From NCBI GenBank assembly GCA_016702335.1, contig JADJEF010000020.1:1674001-1738000 (forward strand): a DNA stretch of 64,000 bases, read 5' to 3'. The translations under genes were made by a program, and so were the position numbers. This DNA comes from Rhodocyclaceae bacterium (GTDB lineage: Bacteria; Pseudomonadota; Gammaproteobacteria; Burkholderiales; Rhodocyclaceae). Positions 42,541-50,760 of the stretch are shown one piece after another. The notes under the pieces were generated by a model. It did no database searches. It saw only the letters and a program-made list of their open reading frames with translations, and had not been told where the DNA came from. The stretch's first letter is position 1. Each line of letters opens with the position of its first letter.

Positions 42541-43701
42541 TTACAAACCTACTAGCTGCTGGTACAAGCCGCCGGGATGTTGCTTCACTTTCCCCCCCAG
42601 CTCCATGCTCAGGAGAATGGCAAGAAGCTCGGGAGCCGTCAAGCACGTTCTTTGTAACAAAACCTCGACTGTGCAAGGGGCATGGCCCAAGGCAGTGAGT
42701 ACCTGCTCATGCTGCGGGTCTTGCGAAATCGCCGTCTCACCAGCGCCGACTTGCGGACATGGGTTGCTGTTCGCCGGAGATTGGGCGTCATCGCCGGTCT
42801 GTTTGCTGGTCATTTCCCAGCGCAGCTCCTCCAGAACGTCGTTCGCCGTCTCCACCAGCTTCGCCCCCTGCCTGATCAGCTGATGGCAGCCTTTGGACTG
42901 CGGCGCGTGGATGGAGCCGGGAATCGCGAACACCTCGCGCCCGCTTTCGCTGGCCAGCCGGGCGGTGATCAGCGAGCCGCTGCGTGGTGCCGCCTCAACC
43001 ACCAGCGTGCCTTTGGCCAGACCGGCAATGATGCGGTTGCGCCGGGGAAAGTTGCTGGCAATCGCCGGCGTGCCCAGCGGGAACTCAGAGACGATGGCGC
43101 CGCGCTCGGCAATTTGTCGGCCCAGGTCGGCATTGCGCGCCGGGTAGAGGCGGTCGGCACCCGTGCCGATAATGGCCACCGTCCCAGCGGCACTGCCGAG
43201 CGCGCCGCGATGGGCCGCCGCGTCGATGCCCAGTGCCAGACCGCTGACGATGGTGAGCCCGGCGTCGGCAAGGTGGCGGGCGAAGGCCTCGGCATCGCGC
43301 TCGCCCTGGGCGGTGGCGTTGCGGCTGCCGACCATGGCCAGCATCGGGCGGTTCAGCAGATCGACACGCCCCTTGACGTAGAGCAGGGTCGGCGGGTCGG
43401 CACTTTCAAGGAGCGCTTGCGGGTAAGCCGGGTCGGCCAGGGTAAGAATCGCATTGCCCGCCTGCTGTGCCCATGCCAGGGTGGTCGCAATGGCGGCATC
43501 AAGCCCGTCGGCATGGCTGGCACTGGCTGCCAGCAGGCGTCGGCTGATAACGCTCCCGACGGCCTGCTCTATCGTTGCCGGGCTGGCGGCGAAAATGGCT
43601 TCAGGCAGGCCAAACGCGCTGAGCAGGGCACGCTGGCTTTCGCCACCGATACCCTCGATCAGCGTCAGGCGCAGCCAGGCGGCGAGGCCGGAATCCGCCA
43701 T
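42541..43701 (-). CDS. dprA: DNA-processing protein DprA
   Basis: A 386-residue protein. An N-terminal SAM-like helical part (LRLTLIEGIGGESQRALL) is followed by the Rossmann-like DprA domain with MVGSRNATAQGERDAEAF, SGLALGIDAAAHRGAL, GTGADRLYPARN and ARSGSLITARLASESGRE. A C-terminal winged helix ends the protein (VLTALGHAPCTVEVLL). DprA loads RecA on incoming single strands in natural transformation. Repeat copy 10 (QVGAGETAI) sits in the linker between the two domains, a disordered place where extra residues are tolerated. Confidence 0.95.
   Translation of the reverse strand: MADSGLAAWLRLTLIEGIGGESQRALLSAFGLPEAIFAASPATIEQAVGSVISRRLLAASASHADGLDAAIATTLAWAQQAGNAILTLADPAYPQALLESADPPTLLYVKGRVDLLNRPMLAMVGSRNATAQGERDAEAFARHLADAGLTIVSGLALGIDAAAHRGALGSAAGTVAIIGTGADRLYPARNADLGRQIAERGAIVSEFPLGTPAIASNFPRRNRIIAGLAKGTLVVEAAPRSGSLITARLASESGREVFAIPGSIHAPQSKGCHQLIRQGAKLVETANDVLEELRWEMTSKQTGDDAQSPANSNPCPQVGAGETAISQDPQHEQVLTALGHAPCTVEVLLQRTCLTAPELLAILLSMELGGKVKQHPGGLYQQLVGL
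42728..42754 (-). repeat. Dispersed bipartite repeat, copy 10 (inside dprA)
   Basis: Minus strand GCAAGTCGGCGCTGG-TGAG-ACGGCGAT, coding for QVGAGETAI in the DprA linker. Confidence 0.88.
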
Positions 43702-43720
43702 GGCTGGCTGCGGCAGCGAA

Positions 43721-44830
43721 CTACGGCGTGTGGGCGGAATCGCCGGCTTGCACCGGGCGCTCCGCTTCCATGATCAGGCCATACGACACATGCTCAAAGG
43801 TGCGGAAAATGAACACCAGTCCATTGCGTTGTTCGGGCAACTGGTATGGCGTGGTCTTGCCCTGATAGCGGTCGTCGACCTTGTCGCCGGCGCGGTCGAG
43901 TGCCAGTACATGACCGAGCTCGATGCCATCGGCTTTGCCTTTGTTGACGCTGATCACGTTGTTGCGGCCGCCATAGGCCACTCCGCCGGCGAGACCGACC
44001 ACGCGGCCGCGGATCTCTTTTTGTGGCGCACGCGGGGTGTAATTGACCACCTCGGCCTTCGGGGCCGGCAGCAGATAGTAGTTGGCGGTCACTTCCTGCG
44101 TCGTACTCTTGACCAGAAAGTCGGCCGGCTTTGCTTCATTCAGTTGGCGCGCATCCCCGACATAAAGGGCTTCATGACCGAGAATGGCCTCGGTTTCCGG
44201 GTCTTTCAGCGGTTCGCCCAGACGGAAGATCTGCCAATCGCGCTGTGCTTGCACGACATTGGCGACGTAAATGTGATCACCGGCACCTGCAATGACGCGG
44301 TTGTCCTGAATGCCAATGACGCGTGCGGCAGCATCCAGGGCCCCCGGCTCAATGACCAGCGGCTTGCTCAGGAAGGGCGCGATGGCCTCTGGCGAAACCG
44401 TCCATAGCTCTTTCTTCAGGGACTCGGCATATTCGCGGGGTTCGAGTTTCACCGTTTCGATGCCCAGGCTGGGACCGTTGCGGTCCAGCACCAGCACCTG
44501 CCCAGGGTAGATCAGGTTGGGGTTCTTGATGGTGTCTTTGTTCTGCTTGAACAACTCATTCCATCGGTAGGGATCTTTGAGAAACTTGCTGGCCAGGCTC
44601 CAGAGCGTATCGCCGGATACCACCATGTAGCGGTCCGGTGCGCCGGGGGCGAGCTTCAAGCTGGAGGCACTGACCAGTTTCACCGGCTTGGGTTCGGCGA
44701 CCGTCTGCGCCAGGACAGGGCTTGCCACCACGACCGTAAAGCTCGCGGCCAGTGCGGCGGCAAGCGTGGTAATGGCCGTAGCGGATACGGGCTTTTTGCT
44801 CGCCCGGGCGTTGAATATAATCTTGCGCAT
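43721..44830 (-). CDS. LysM domain-containing exported protein
   Basis: A 369-residue product with a signal peptide (LAAALAASFTVVVASPVLAQ). A LysM domain lies at residues 67-115 (YMVVSGDTLWSLASKFLKDP, NPNLIYPGQVLVL). A 250-residue C-terminal region follows, with AFIFRTFEH-like strands, seen in LysM proteins next to dprA in betaproteobacteria. It is expected to bind peptidoglycan in the periplasm. It is divergent from def across 119 bases and upstream of dprA on the same strand. Confidence 0.9.
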   Translation of the reverse strand: MRKIIFNARASKKPVSATAITTLAAALAASFTVVVASPVLAQTVAEPKPVKLVSASSLKLAPGAPDRYMVVSGDTLWSLASKFLKDPYRWNELFKQNKDTIKNPNLIYPGQVLVLDRNGPSLGIETVKLEPREYAESLKKELWTVSPEAIAPFLSKPLVIEPGALDAAARVIGIQDNRVIAGAGDHIYVANVVQAQRDWQIFRLGEPLKDPETEAILGHEALYVGDARQLNEAKPADFLVKSTTQEVTANYYLLPAPKAEVVNYTPRAPQKEIRGRVVGLAGGVAYGGRNNVISVNKGKADGIELGHVLALDRAGDKVDDRYQGKTTPYQLPEQRNGLVFIFRTFEHVSYGLIMEAERPVQAGDSAHTP

Positions 44831-44949
44831 AATGCTTTCCTCGCATAAGCCCGGCGATCAATGAGGTCTGTTGCGGTTCCTGTGTCGCCGGAAGCACTCT
44901 GATTCTGCACGACAATGCGTCGGGCATCAATTCCTGAATAGACGATTTC

Positions 44950-45453
44950 ATGGCCCTATTGCCGATTTTGCACTACCCCGACCTCCGATTGCATACCAAG
45001 GCCCTGCCCGTGGCCGAGGTCGATGGGCGTATTCGCGCGCTGGCCGCCGATATGGCCGAGACCATGTATGCCGCCCCGGGCATCGGCCTGGCGGCGACCC
45101 AGGTCAACGAGCACATCCGTCTGGTGGTAATCGACGTGAGCGAAGACAAAACCGGCCTGCTTACCTTTATCAATCCCCAGATCATCGAGAAATCGGGCCA
45201 GTGTGAAGGCGAAGAGGGCTGCCTGTCGGTGCCCGGCATCTACGAAACGGTGCAGCGTGCCGAGCGTGTCAAAGTTCGCGCCCTGAATGCCGAGGGTAAG
45301 CCTTTCGAGATGGAGGCGGATGGCTTGCTGGCGGTGTGCATTCAGCACGAACTTGATCACCTTGAGGGCAAGGTCTTCGTGCAGCATTTGTCGCAACTCA
45401 AGCAAACGCGCATCAAGGCCCGGATCGCCAAGCTGGCCCGGGAATCGATGTGA
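44950..45453 (+). CDS. def: Peptide deformylase
   Basis: A 167-residue metalloenzyme that removes formyl from nascent proteins. All three motifs are present: GIGLAATQV, EEGCLSVPG (metal Cys) and QHELDHLEG (two His and the catalytic Glu). Its stop overlaps the GTG start of fmt (GTGA at 45450), giving translational coupling of the formylation and deformylation enzymes. Confidence 0.97.
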   Translation: MALLPILHYPDLRLHTKALPVAEVDGRIRALAADMAETMYAAPGIGLAATQVNEHIRLVVIDVSEDKTGLLTFINPQIIEKSGQCEGEEGCLSVPGIYETVQRAERVKVRALNAEGKPFEMEADGLLAVCIQHELDHLEGKVFVQHLSQLKQTRIKARIAKLARESM

Positions 45454-46367
45454 AGCTCGTTTTTGCCGGTACCCCGGAGTTTGCCGCGCAGGCATTGCAG
45501 GCGCTGATCAAGGCCGGACACGAAATTGTGCTGGTTCTGACCCAGCCTGATCGCCCGGCCGGACGCGGCATGCAACTGCAGCCCTCGGCCGTAAAAAGAG
45601 TGGCACTGGCGTACGAAATCCCGCTTTTTCAGCCGGAAAAGCTGCGCGATCCGGCGACCCACGAACCCATTCGTGCGGCGTGTGCGGAGCACGGTGCCCA
45701 GGCCATGATTGTCGCCGCTTACGGGCTGATCTTGCCGCAAGCCGTGTTAGACATCCCGCCGCGAGGCTGCCTCAATATCCACGCCTCGCTCCTGCCGCGC
45801 TGGCGTGGCGCCGCGCCGATCCAGCGCGCGATCGAGGCGGGAGATGGGCAGACGGGCGTCACCATCATGCAAATGGAGGCCGGACTCGATACCGGACCCA
45901 TGCTGCTTAGTGAAATTCTCCAAGTCGGCGCTGGTGATACGGCGGCTGTGCTGCATGACCGTCTGGCCGCACAGGGCGCAGGCCTGATTGTCGAGGCCCT
46001 CGCCCGGCTTGATCAACTGGTGCCGCACCCCCAGCCTGAGTCAGGCGTTACCTACGCGCACAAGATAAGCAAAGAGGAAGCTCAGCTGAGCTGGGCGCTG
46101 CCCGCTGCCGAACTGGCGCGCAAGGTGCGTGCCTTCAACCCGTTTCCGGGTGTTGGCCTGTCGCTCGCCGGCCAGCCGGTAAAGGTTTGGCAGGCCGAGG
46201 CGGTTCCCGGCGCGGGTGCGCCCGGGCAGGTGCTGGCCGTGACCGGCGAGGGCATCGTTGTCGCCTGTGTTGAGGGCGCACTATGCATAACCGAGTTGCA
46301 GAAGGCGGGTGGGCGCCGTCTTGCCAGCGCCGACTTCCTGCGCGGGCATCCGGTGTCCGCCGGTTGA
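45450..46367 (+). CDS. fmt: Methionyl-tRNA formyltransferase
   Basis: A 305-residue enzyme starting at GTG 45450 (MKLVFAGTPEFAAQAL). The formyltransferase domain has VLTQPDRPAGRGMQL, NIHASLLPRWRGAAPIQRAI and a GVTIMQMEAGLDTGPML segment; the C-terminal OB-like domain is intact. It formylates Met-tRNAfMet using 10-formyl-THF. Two repeat copies lie inside: copy 11 codes QVGAGDTAA in a region aligned without indel with E. coli Fmt, and copy 12 codes RRLASADF in the normal GGxRL-S-A-x-DFL end motif. Confidence 0.96.
   Translation: MKLVFAGTPEFAAQALQALIKAGHEIVLVLTQPDRPAGRGMQLQPSAVKRVALAYEIPLFQPEKLRDPATHEPIRAACAEHGAQAMIVAAYGLILPQAVLDIPPRGCLNIHASLLPRWRGAAPIQRAIEAGDGQTGVTIMQMEAGLDTGPMLLSEILQVGAGDTAAVLHDRLAAQGAGLIVEALARLDQLVPHPQPESGVTYAHKISKEEAQLSWALPAAELARKVRAFNPFPGVGLSLAGQPVKVWQAEAVPGAGAPGQVLAVTGEGIVVACVEGALCITELQKAGGRRLASADFLRGHPVSAG
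45921..45946 (+). repeat. Dispersed bipartite repeat, copy 11 (inside fmt)
   Basis: CAAGTCGGCGCTGG-TGAT-ACGGCGGC, read QVGAGDTAA. Confidence 0.8.
46314..46336 (-). repeat. Dispersed bipartite repeat, copy 12 (inside fmt)
   Basis: Minus strand AAGTCGGCGCTGG-CAAG-ACGGCG; the coding strand reads RRLASADF. The outer GC and AT flanks are not conserved here. Confidence 0.7.
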
Positions 46368-46503
46368 ATTGTTCCCGAACGGCTGCCCAAAAGCGCAGCC
46401 GGTTGCCGGGGCCTGTGCGTGCGGAATCGTTATGCCAAGCGCGAAGGGTTGAATTGCCGCTAGCATAGCGTTCTTAGGTTGGCGTCAACGTAGCGGAGGC
46501 GAT

Positions 46504-47628
46504 GTGCTCAAGGTCTATGTGGTAGACGATGATGCGATTTCACGGCTGACAGCGCTCGCAGCGCTCGAAGGTTTGCCGGTTGAACCTGTCGAGGTGAGCA
46601 GCGGCTCGGCGGCGCTTGCCGCCATGGCCGACAGCCCTTCCAGCGAAGATGTGGTGCTGCTGGATATCGAAATGCCGGGTATCGACGGGCTGGAAGTCTG
46701 CCGTCGCCTGCGCGCAACCGGCCACGCCCGCAAGACCATTGTTTTTCTCTCCTCGCACGACGATCTGGAAACGCGCTTGACCGCTTACGAGGCCGGCGGC
46801 AATGACTTCATCGTAAAGCCCGCCGATCTCGATGCGGTAGCGGCGGCCGTGAATCTTGCGGTTACGCTCTATGAGGAACGCTGTGCGCTTGCGGCTCAGG
46901 CCGACAGGGCGGCGACCACGGCGATCAGTGCGGTCGCCTCGGCCAGTGATCTTTGGCCGCTGGTGGAGTTCTTGCGCAGCGGCCTGCAACTGCGTTCGGT
47001 GTCCCATGTTGGTCAGGCGCTCGTGCAGGCGGCCTCGTCGTACGGCATGGCGGTGCTCGTCGGCCTGCGCGGGAGCGCCGGGGCGGTGCTTTCCTCGCAG
47101 GGTGAGTGCTCGGAACTTGAGCGCTCGATTCTCAGCCATGCGGCGACCATCGACCGGGTCTTCGTGATGGGCAATCGCATGGCCATCAACTATCCCAATG
47201 CCACGTTGGTGGTATCCGGTCTGCCCAAGGACGATGAGCCGCGTGTCGATCGGTTGCGCGACTACCTTTCAATCATGGTCGAGGCCGCGAGTAATCGCGT
47301 CGAACTGCTGGGCAAAGAGCAGCGGCAGATGCACCAGGCGCAAGGCATCGTCGCCGCGGTACAGGACTTGTCGCGCACCATCGACGACATTCACGAAAGC
47401 AGCCGGCAATTGCACGAACAGACCAAGACCATCTCTGACAATATGGTCTGCGAACTGGATCGGCATTTGCGTGCGGTGCGCCTGAGCGACGATCAGCAGG
47501 CCGCGCTGATCGGGCTGGTGCATGACGGTATTTCGCGCATTGCTGAACTGCAGTTGCGCGCCGAGCAGACCTCTGCCGGGCTCGGTGTTGTTACGACACA
47601 GTTAAAGGCTTTGGCGCGCAGACCGTAA
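46504..47628 (+). CDS. Response regulator with unknown C-terminal output
   Basis: A 374-residue protein from GTG 46504 with GGAGG 5 bases upstream. Residues 1-120 form a receiver (VVDDDAISRL, phospho-Asp in VVLLDIEMPG, switch Lys in NDFIVKPADLD). The middle part (150-270) is a conserved alpha/beta region resembling a GAF-like sensor, tentatively. The end (275-345) is heptad-rich and likely coiled coil (VQDLSRTIDDIHESSRQLHE). There is no DNA-binding or GGDEF domain. Its neighbour is a CheX-like protein, so a chemotaxis-like or c-di-GMP signalling role is plausible. Confidence 0.85.
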   Translation: MLKVYVVDDDAISRLTALAALEGLPVEPVEVSSGSAALAAMADSPSSEDVVLLDIEMPGIDGLEVCRRLRATGHARKTIVFLSSHDDLETRLTAYEAGGNDFIVKPADLDAVAAAVNLAVTLYEERCALAAQADRAATTAISAVASASDLWPLVEFLRSGLQLRSVSHVGQALVQAASSYGMAVLVGLRGSAGAVLSSQGECSELERSILSHAATIDRVFVMGNRMAINYPNATLVVSGLPKDDEPRVDRLRDYLSIMVEAASNRVELLGKEQRQMHQAQGIVAAVQDLSRTIDDIHESSRQLHEQTKTISDNMVCELDRHLRAVRLSDDQQAALIGLVHDGISRIAELQLRAEQTSAGLGVVTTQLKALARRP

Positions 47629-47728
47629 CCGGGTGCGTGCGAAATGGCGGCTGGGGGCGGGGCATCAGTAGGCAGAGAAATGCCGGTAAGGCGATAATCG
47701 GAAGGCAGATTGATAAAGGGGGGGCGCT

Positions 47729-48688
47729 GTGGATGAGAAGCTGATCAGTAAGGTACTGGTGCTGGATACGCATGGCGACTTGCGCCGCGCCATCAAACTC
47801 AACTGCGCTGAGTTCAATCTGGTTTCTGTCACGGCCAGTCGTTCGCGCCTGCTGTCGGTGCTGCGCTCCAACATCGATTTGGGGGCGGTGCTGTGCGCAG
47901 AGGACTACGCCGGCTCGCCAGAAGAAACCGTGCGTCTGGCACAACAGATTCGCGAGTTGCGCCCCGAGTTGCCGATCGTTATTCGCCGTACCGCCAGCGC
48001 CGACTTGGCGAATCTGCCCGAGGGTGCCGAGCAGGTCTTCTGCGCCGCTTTTTCTCTCGATGTGCCGGGCAGCCTGCGTGATTTTGTCGATACCTACATT
48101 TTCAGCCTCGAGTATCCCACCGCGCTGGTGCGCGGCATTGGCGAGATTTCCGAGACGGTGCTGGGCAGTCAGTTTCCCGGACTCACGGTGAGCATGGGTG
48201 CGCCTTACATCGTACGTGATCGCCTTATCTATGGCGAGGTATTCACGCTGATCCCGCTCGACTCGGCGTGGTGTCGGGGTTACATGCAAATGCTGGTCGA
48301 CCAGGAGCCGGTGCTCGAGTGGCTCAACGCCCGTCGCTACGACGGCCTGACCAAGGCCAGTTTTCGTGATGTGAATAGCATTCTGGGCGAGGTGACCAAT
48401 CTGATCTGGGGGGCGTTCAAGAACCGTTATATCGGTGATTCGGCGGGTTTCTCCGGCAGCCAGATCCAGGTGCCCATCATCGTCAACCAGCCCAACCGCT
48501 ACATCTCCTTCGGCACCGAAAACCCCCAGTTGTGCTTCATATACAACTTGAGCGATGATCAGACAGGTGAGTCGATCACCTTGCATCAGCGCTTTGTTTT
48601 CAACCTGAGCTGGTCGCCTGAAGACTTCAAGGAAATCATTCCCGAAGTGGCAGACCTGGCCGACACGGGCGAACTGGAACTGTTCTGA
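47729..48688 (+). CDS. Receiver-like plus CheX-like protein
   Basis: A 319-residue protein from GTG 47729. The first 130 residues look like a receiver fold but lack the usual Asp cluster (VLVLDTHGDLRRAIKL; LGAVLCAEDYAGS at the acceptor place). The C-terminal half (145-310) is CheX/CheC-like, with SILGEVTN matching the phosphatase motif S-x3-E-x2-N, followed by a Pro 25 residues on (QIQVP). CheX dephosphorylates CheY. It may dephosphorylate the receiver at 46504. Repeat copy 13 codes RRTASADL. Confidence 0.82.
   Translation: MDEKLISKVLVLDTHGDLRRAIKLNCAEFNLVSVTASRSRLLSVLRSNIDLGAVLCAEDYAGSPEETVRLAQQIRELRPELPIVIRRTASADLANLPEGAEQVFCAAFSLDVPGSLRDFVDTYIFSLEYPTALVRGIGEISETVLGSQFPGLTVSMGAPYIVRDRLIYGEVFTLIPLDSAWCRGYMQMLVDQEPVLEWLNARRYDGLTKASFRDVNSILGEVTNLIWGAFKNRYIGDSAGFSGSQIQVPIIVNQPNRYISFGTENPQLCFIYNLSDDQTGESITLHQRFVFNLSWSPEDFKEIIPEVADLADTGELELF
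47982..48009 (-). repeat. Dispersed bipartite repeat, copy 13 (inside the CheX-like gene)
   Basis: Minus strand CCAAGTCGGCGCTGG-CGGT-ACGGCGAA; the coding strand reads RRTASADL. Confidence 0.75.
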
Positions 48689-48692
48689 TTCG

Positions 48693-50648
48693 TTAACTAT
48701 TTGCTTGCCAGTAGGCAAACAGTTCGTCGGGGCTCATGGCTTTGGCCCAGTGCCAGCCTTGCCCGATATGGCAGCCCAGGGCGAGCAGGGCGTCGAGTGT
48801 CTCTGCATCCTCGACGCCTTCGGCGACAATTTCCAGTGACAGACTTTTGCCGATTTCGGTGATGGCTTTAACCAGTGCATGATTGTGGTCGTCGCGCGCC
48901 ACGTTATGCACGAATGAGCGGTCGATCTTCAGGCGGTCTACGGCAAACTGACGCAGGTAGGCGAGGTTCGAGTAGCCGGTGCCGAAGTCGTCGATGGCAA
49001 ATTTCAGTCCAAGATCACCCATACGCCTGAGCATCTGGGCAAAGTTTTCCTTCTCGCCCATGAGCATTGATTCGGTGATCTCGAGTTCGATGTGGCGGGG
49101 ATCAATGCCATGAAGCTCGAGGGTATTGATCACCAGTTGCTCGATATTGTCGCGGCGGAATTGCACGGGAGACAGATTGACGGCGAGCACTACGCCGCGC
49201 ATGCCGGCATCTTCCCAGACGCGCAGTTGCCGGCACGCTTCCTGCAGCACCCATTCTCCGATCTCGATAATCAGGCCGGAACGCTCGGCAGCGGGGATGA
49301 ATTGTCCCGGAGGAATTAGCCCGAGCCTGGGGTGGCGCCAGCGGATCAGCGCCTCGGCACCCACCATGCGACCGGTCGCGATCTCGATCTGTGGCTGGTA
49401 TTGCAGATAAAACTCACGCCCGACCAGGGCGGCCCTCAGACCGGAAATGACGTGCAGATGCGCGAGCATTTCCGAGTTCATTTCCTCACGAAACAGCTTG
49501 AAGGTATTGCCTCCGGCTTGCTTGGCATGGCGCATGGCGATGTCGGCATTTTTCATCAGGGCCGGGAAATCGCTGCCATCGCCCGGGAACAGGGCCACCC
49601 CCATCGAGCAGGTGGTGACCACTTGCACCTCACTCACCGTCCAGGGCTTGGCCAGCGCGTCGCGCAGGCGGTTGGCCAGTGCCGCAATATCTTCGCTGCC
49701 CTGAATCGACTCGGCGATGATCACGAACTCGTCGCCCGACAGTCGTGCGGCGTGCACGCCGGCACCGGTAAGTGGCTTGATCAGTTTGCCGACGTGGCGC
49801 AGATAGGCATCACCCAGTTCGTGACCAAGACTGTCATTGACCGCCTTGAAGTTGTCGATATTCAGATGCAGCAGCGCCACCTGGCTACCGGACGAACGTG
49901 CCACGTCGAGCTGCGCCGGGAGTTGCTCCTCAATGGCGCTGCGGTTGAAAAGGCCCGTGAGGGCGTCTTGCTGGTTCATCGCTCGCAGCTGGCGGATCTG
50001 CCTGGTCATGACTTCGATCATCTGGCGGAATTCACGCGAGATGATGGCCATGACAATCCCCAAGGTGGACAGAATGGTCACGTACATGATCATGGCACTA
50101 CCCGTGACGCCGATCGGGCGATGCGGCTTCCAGCCGGCCAGTTCGGCAACTCCGACCACCAGCACGATGGCCAGGGTGATCCCGGTGGTGAGCAAAATTG
50201 CGCGGCGGTTTGCGGCCATGCCGGTAAGGATGATGGGAAGCGTCAGTGCGAGCGCAACCGAGTCACGCAGGCCATGGCCATCCCACAGCGCACTGGCCAG
50301 CGCGGCGAGCAAAACGCCCACCGCAAGGATCACCGCCTTGCGCACTTTGCCCTCGGACAGCATCTTCAGGGCGGCACAGAGAAAACCCAGAAACAGTACG
50401 CTGACCAGGGCCCGGGCGGTGAGGCTGTCCTTGATTGCCACCGACAGGCTGATCAGCCCGAAGATCATCAGCGCAAAAATGGCATTGCGCACGCGTGGTG
50501 CGATCAGCGCTTTCTGCGTTTGACGCAGCAGCAGATCGTCGCTCGCCGGCCGGTCGGATGCGAAGTCTGATACTTGCTCGGCAAGACGCTGGGGCATACG
50601 AGGGAAAAAGCGGCGGCGCTGGTTTGGACGATTCGGGACCCTGATCAT
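48693..50648 (-). CDS. GGDEF-EAL cyclic-di-GMP signalling membrane protein
   Basis: About 651 residues if started at ATG 50648. A longer frame begins at an ATG inside repeat copy 14, and ATG 50597 (MPQRLAEQV) is another option. Five or six hydrophobic helices lie at residues 45-210. A GGDEF domain follows with SGDEFVII (first Gly to Ser), DALTGLFNRSA and RAVNDSLGHE-like NFKAVNDSLGHELGD. The EAL domain has GAEALIRWRHP, a FAIDDFGTGYSNLAYL loop and DRSFVHNVARD. The EAL residues look complete, so phosphodiesterase activity is likely; cyclase activity with SGDEF is uncertain. Confidence 0.88.
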   Translation of the reverse strand: MIRVPNRPNQRRRFFPRMPQRLAEQVSDFASDRPASDDLLLRQTQKALIAPRVRNAIFALMIFGLISLSVAIKDSLTARALVSVLFLGFLCAALKMLSEGKVRKAVILAVGVLLAALASALWDGHGLRDSVALALTLPIILTGMAANRRAILLTTGITLAIVLVVGVAELAGWKPHRPIGVTGSAMIMYVTILSTLGIVMAIISREFRQMIEVMTRQIRQLRAMNQQDALTGLFNRSAIEEQLPAQLDVARSSGSQVALLHLNIDNFKAVNDSLGHELGDAYLRHVGKLIKPLTGAGVHAARLSGDEFVIIAESIQGSEDIAALANRLRDALAKPWTVSEVQVVTTCSMGVALFPGDGSDFPALMKNADIAMRHAKQAGGNTFKLFREEMNSEMLAHLHVISGLRAALVGREFYLQYQPQIEIATGRMVGAEALIRWRHPRLGLIPPGQFIPAAERSGLIIEIGEWVLQEACRQLRVWEDAGMRGVVLAVNLSPVQFRRDNIEQLVINTLELHGIDPRHIELEITESMLMGEKENFAQMLRRMGDLGLKFAIDDFGTGYSNLAYLRQFAVDRLKIDRSFVHNVARDDHNHALVKAITEIGKSLSLEIVAEGVEDAETLDALLALGCHIGQGWHWAKAMSPDELFAYWQANS

Positions 50649-50653
50649 ACCCC

Positions 50654-50679
50654 CAAGTCGGCGCTGGTGAGACGGCGAT
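50654..50679 (+). repeat. Dispersed bipartite repeat, copy 14
   Basis: CCAAGTCGGCGCTGG-TGAG-ACGGCGAT, directly upstream of the GGDEF-EAL start and overlapping its longer possible reading frame. Confidence 0.88.
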
Positions 50680-50760
50680 CGCACCCCGTCTGCCCCAAAA
50701 CCGTGCGGCTGCGCGGCGCCGGTGCGTGGCGACCGGCCCTCGGTATTTTGCTGTGTGTAC

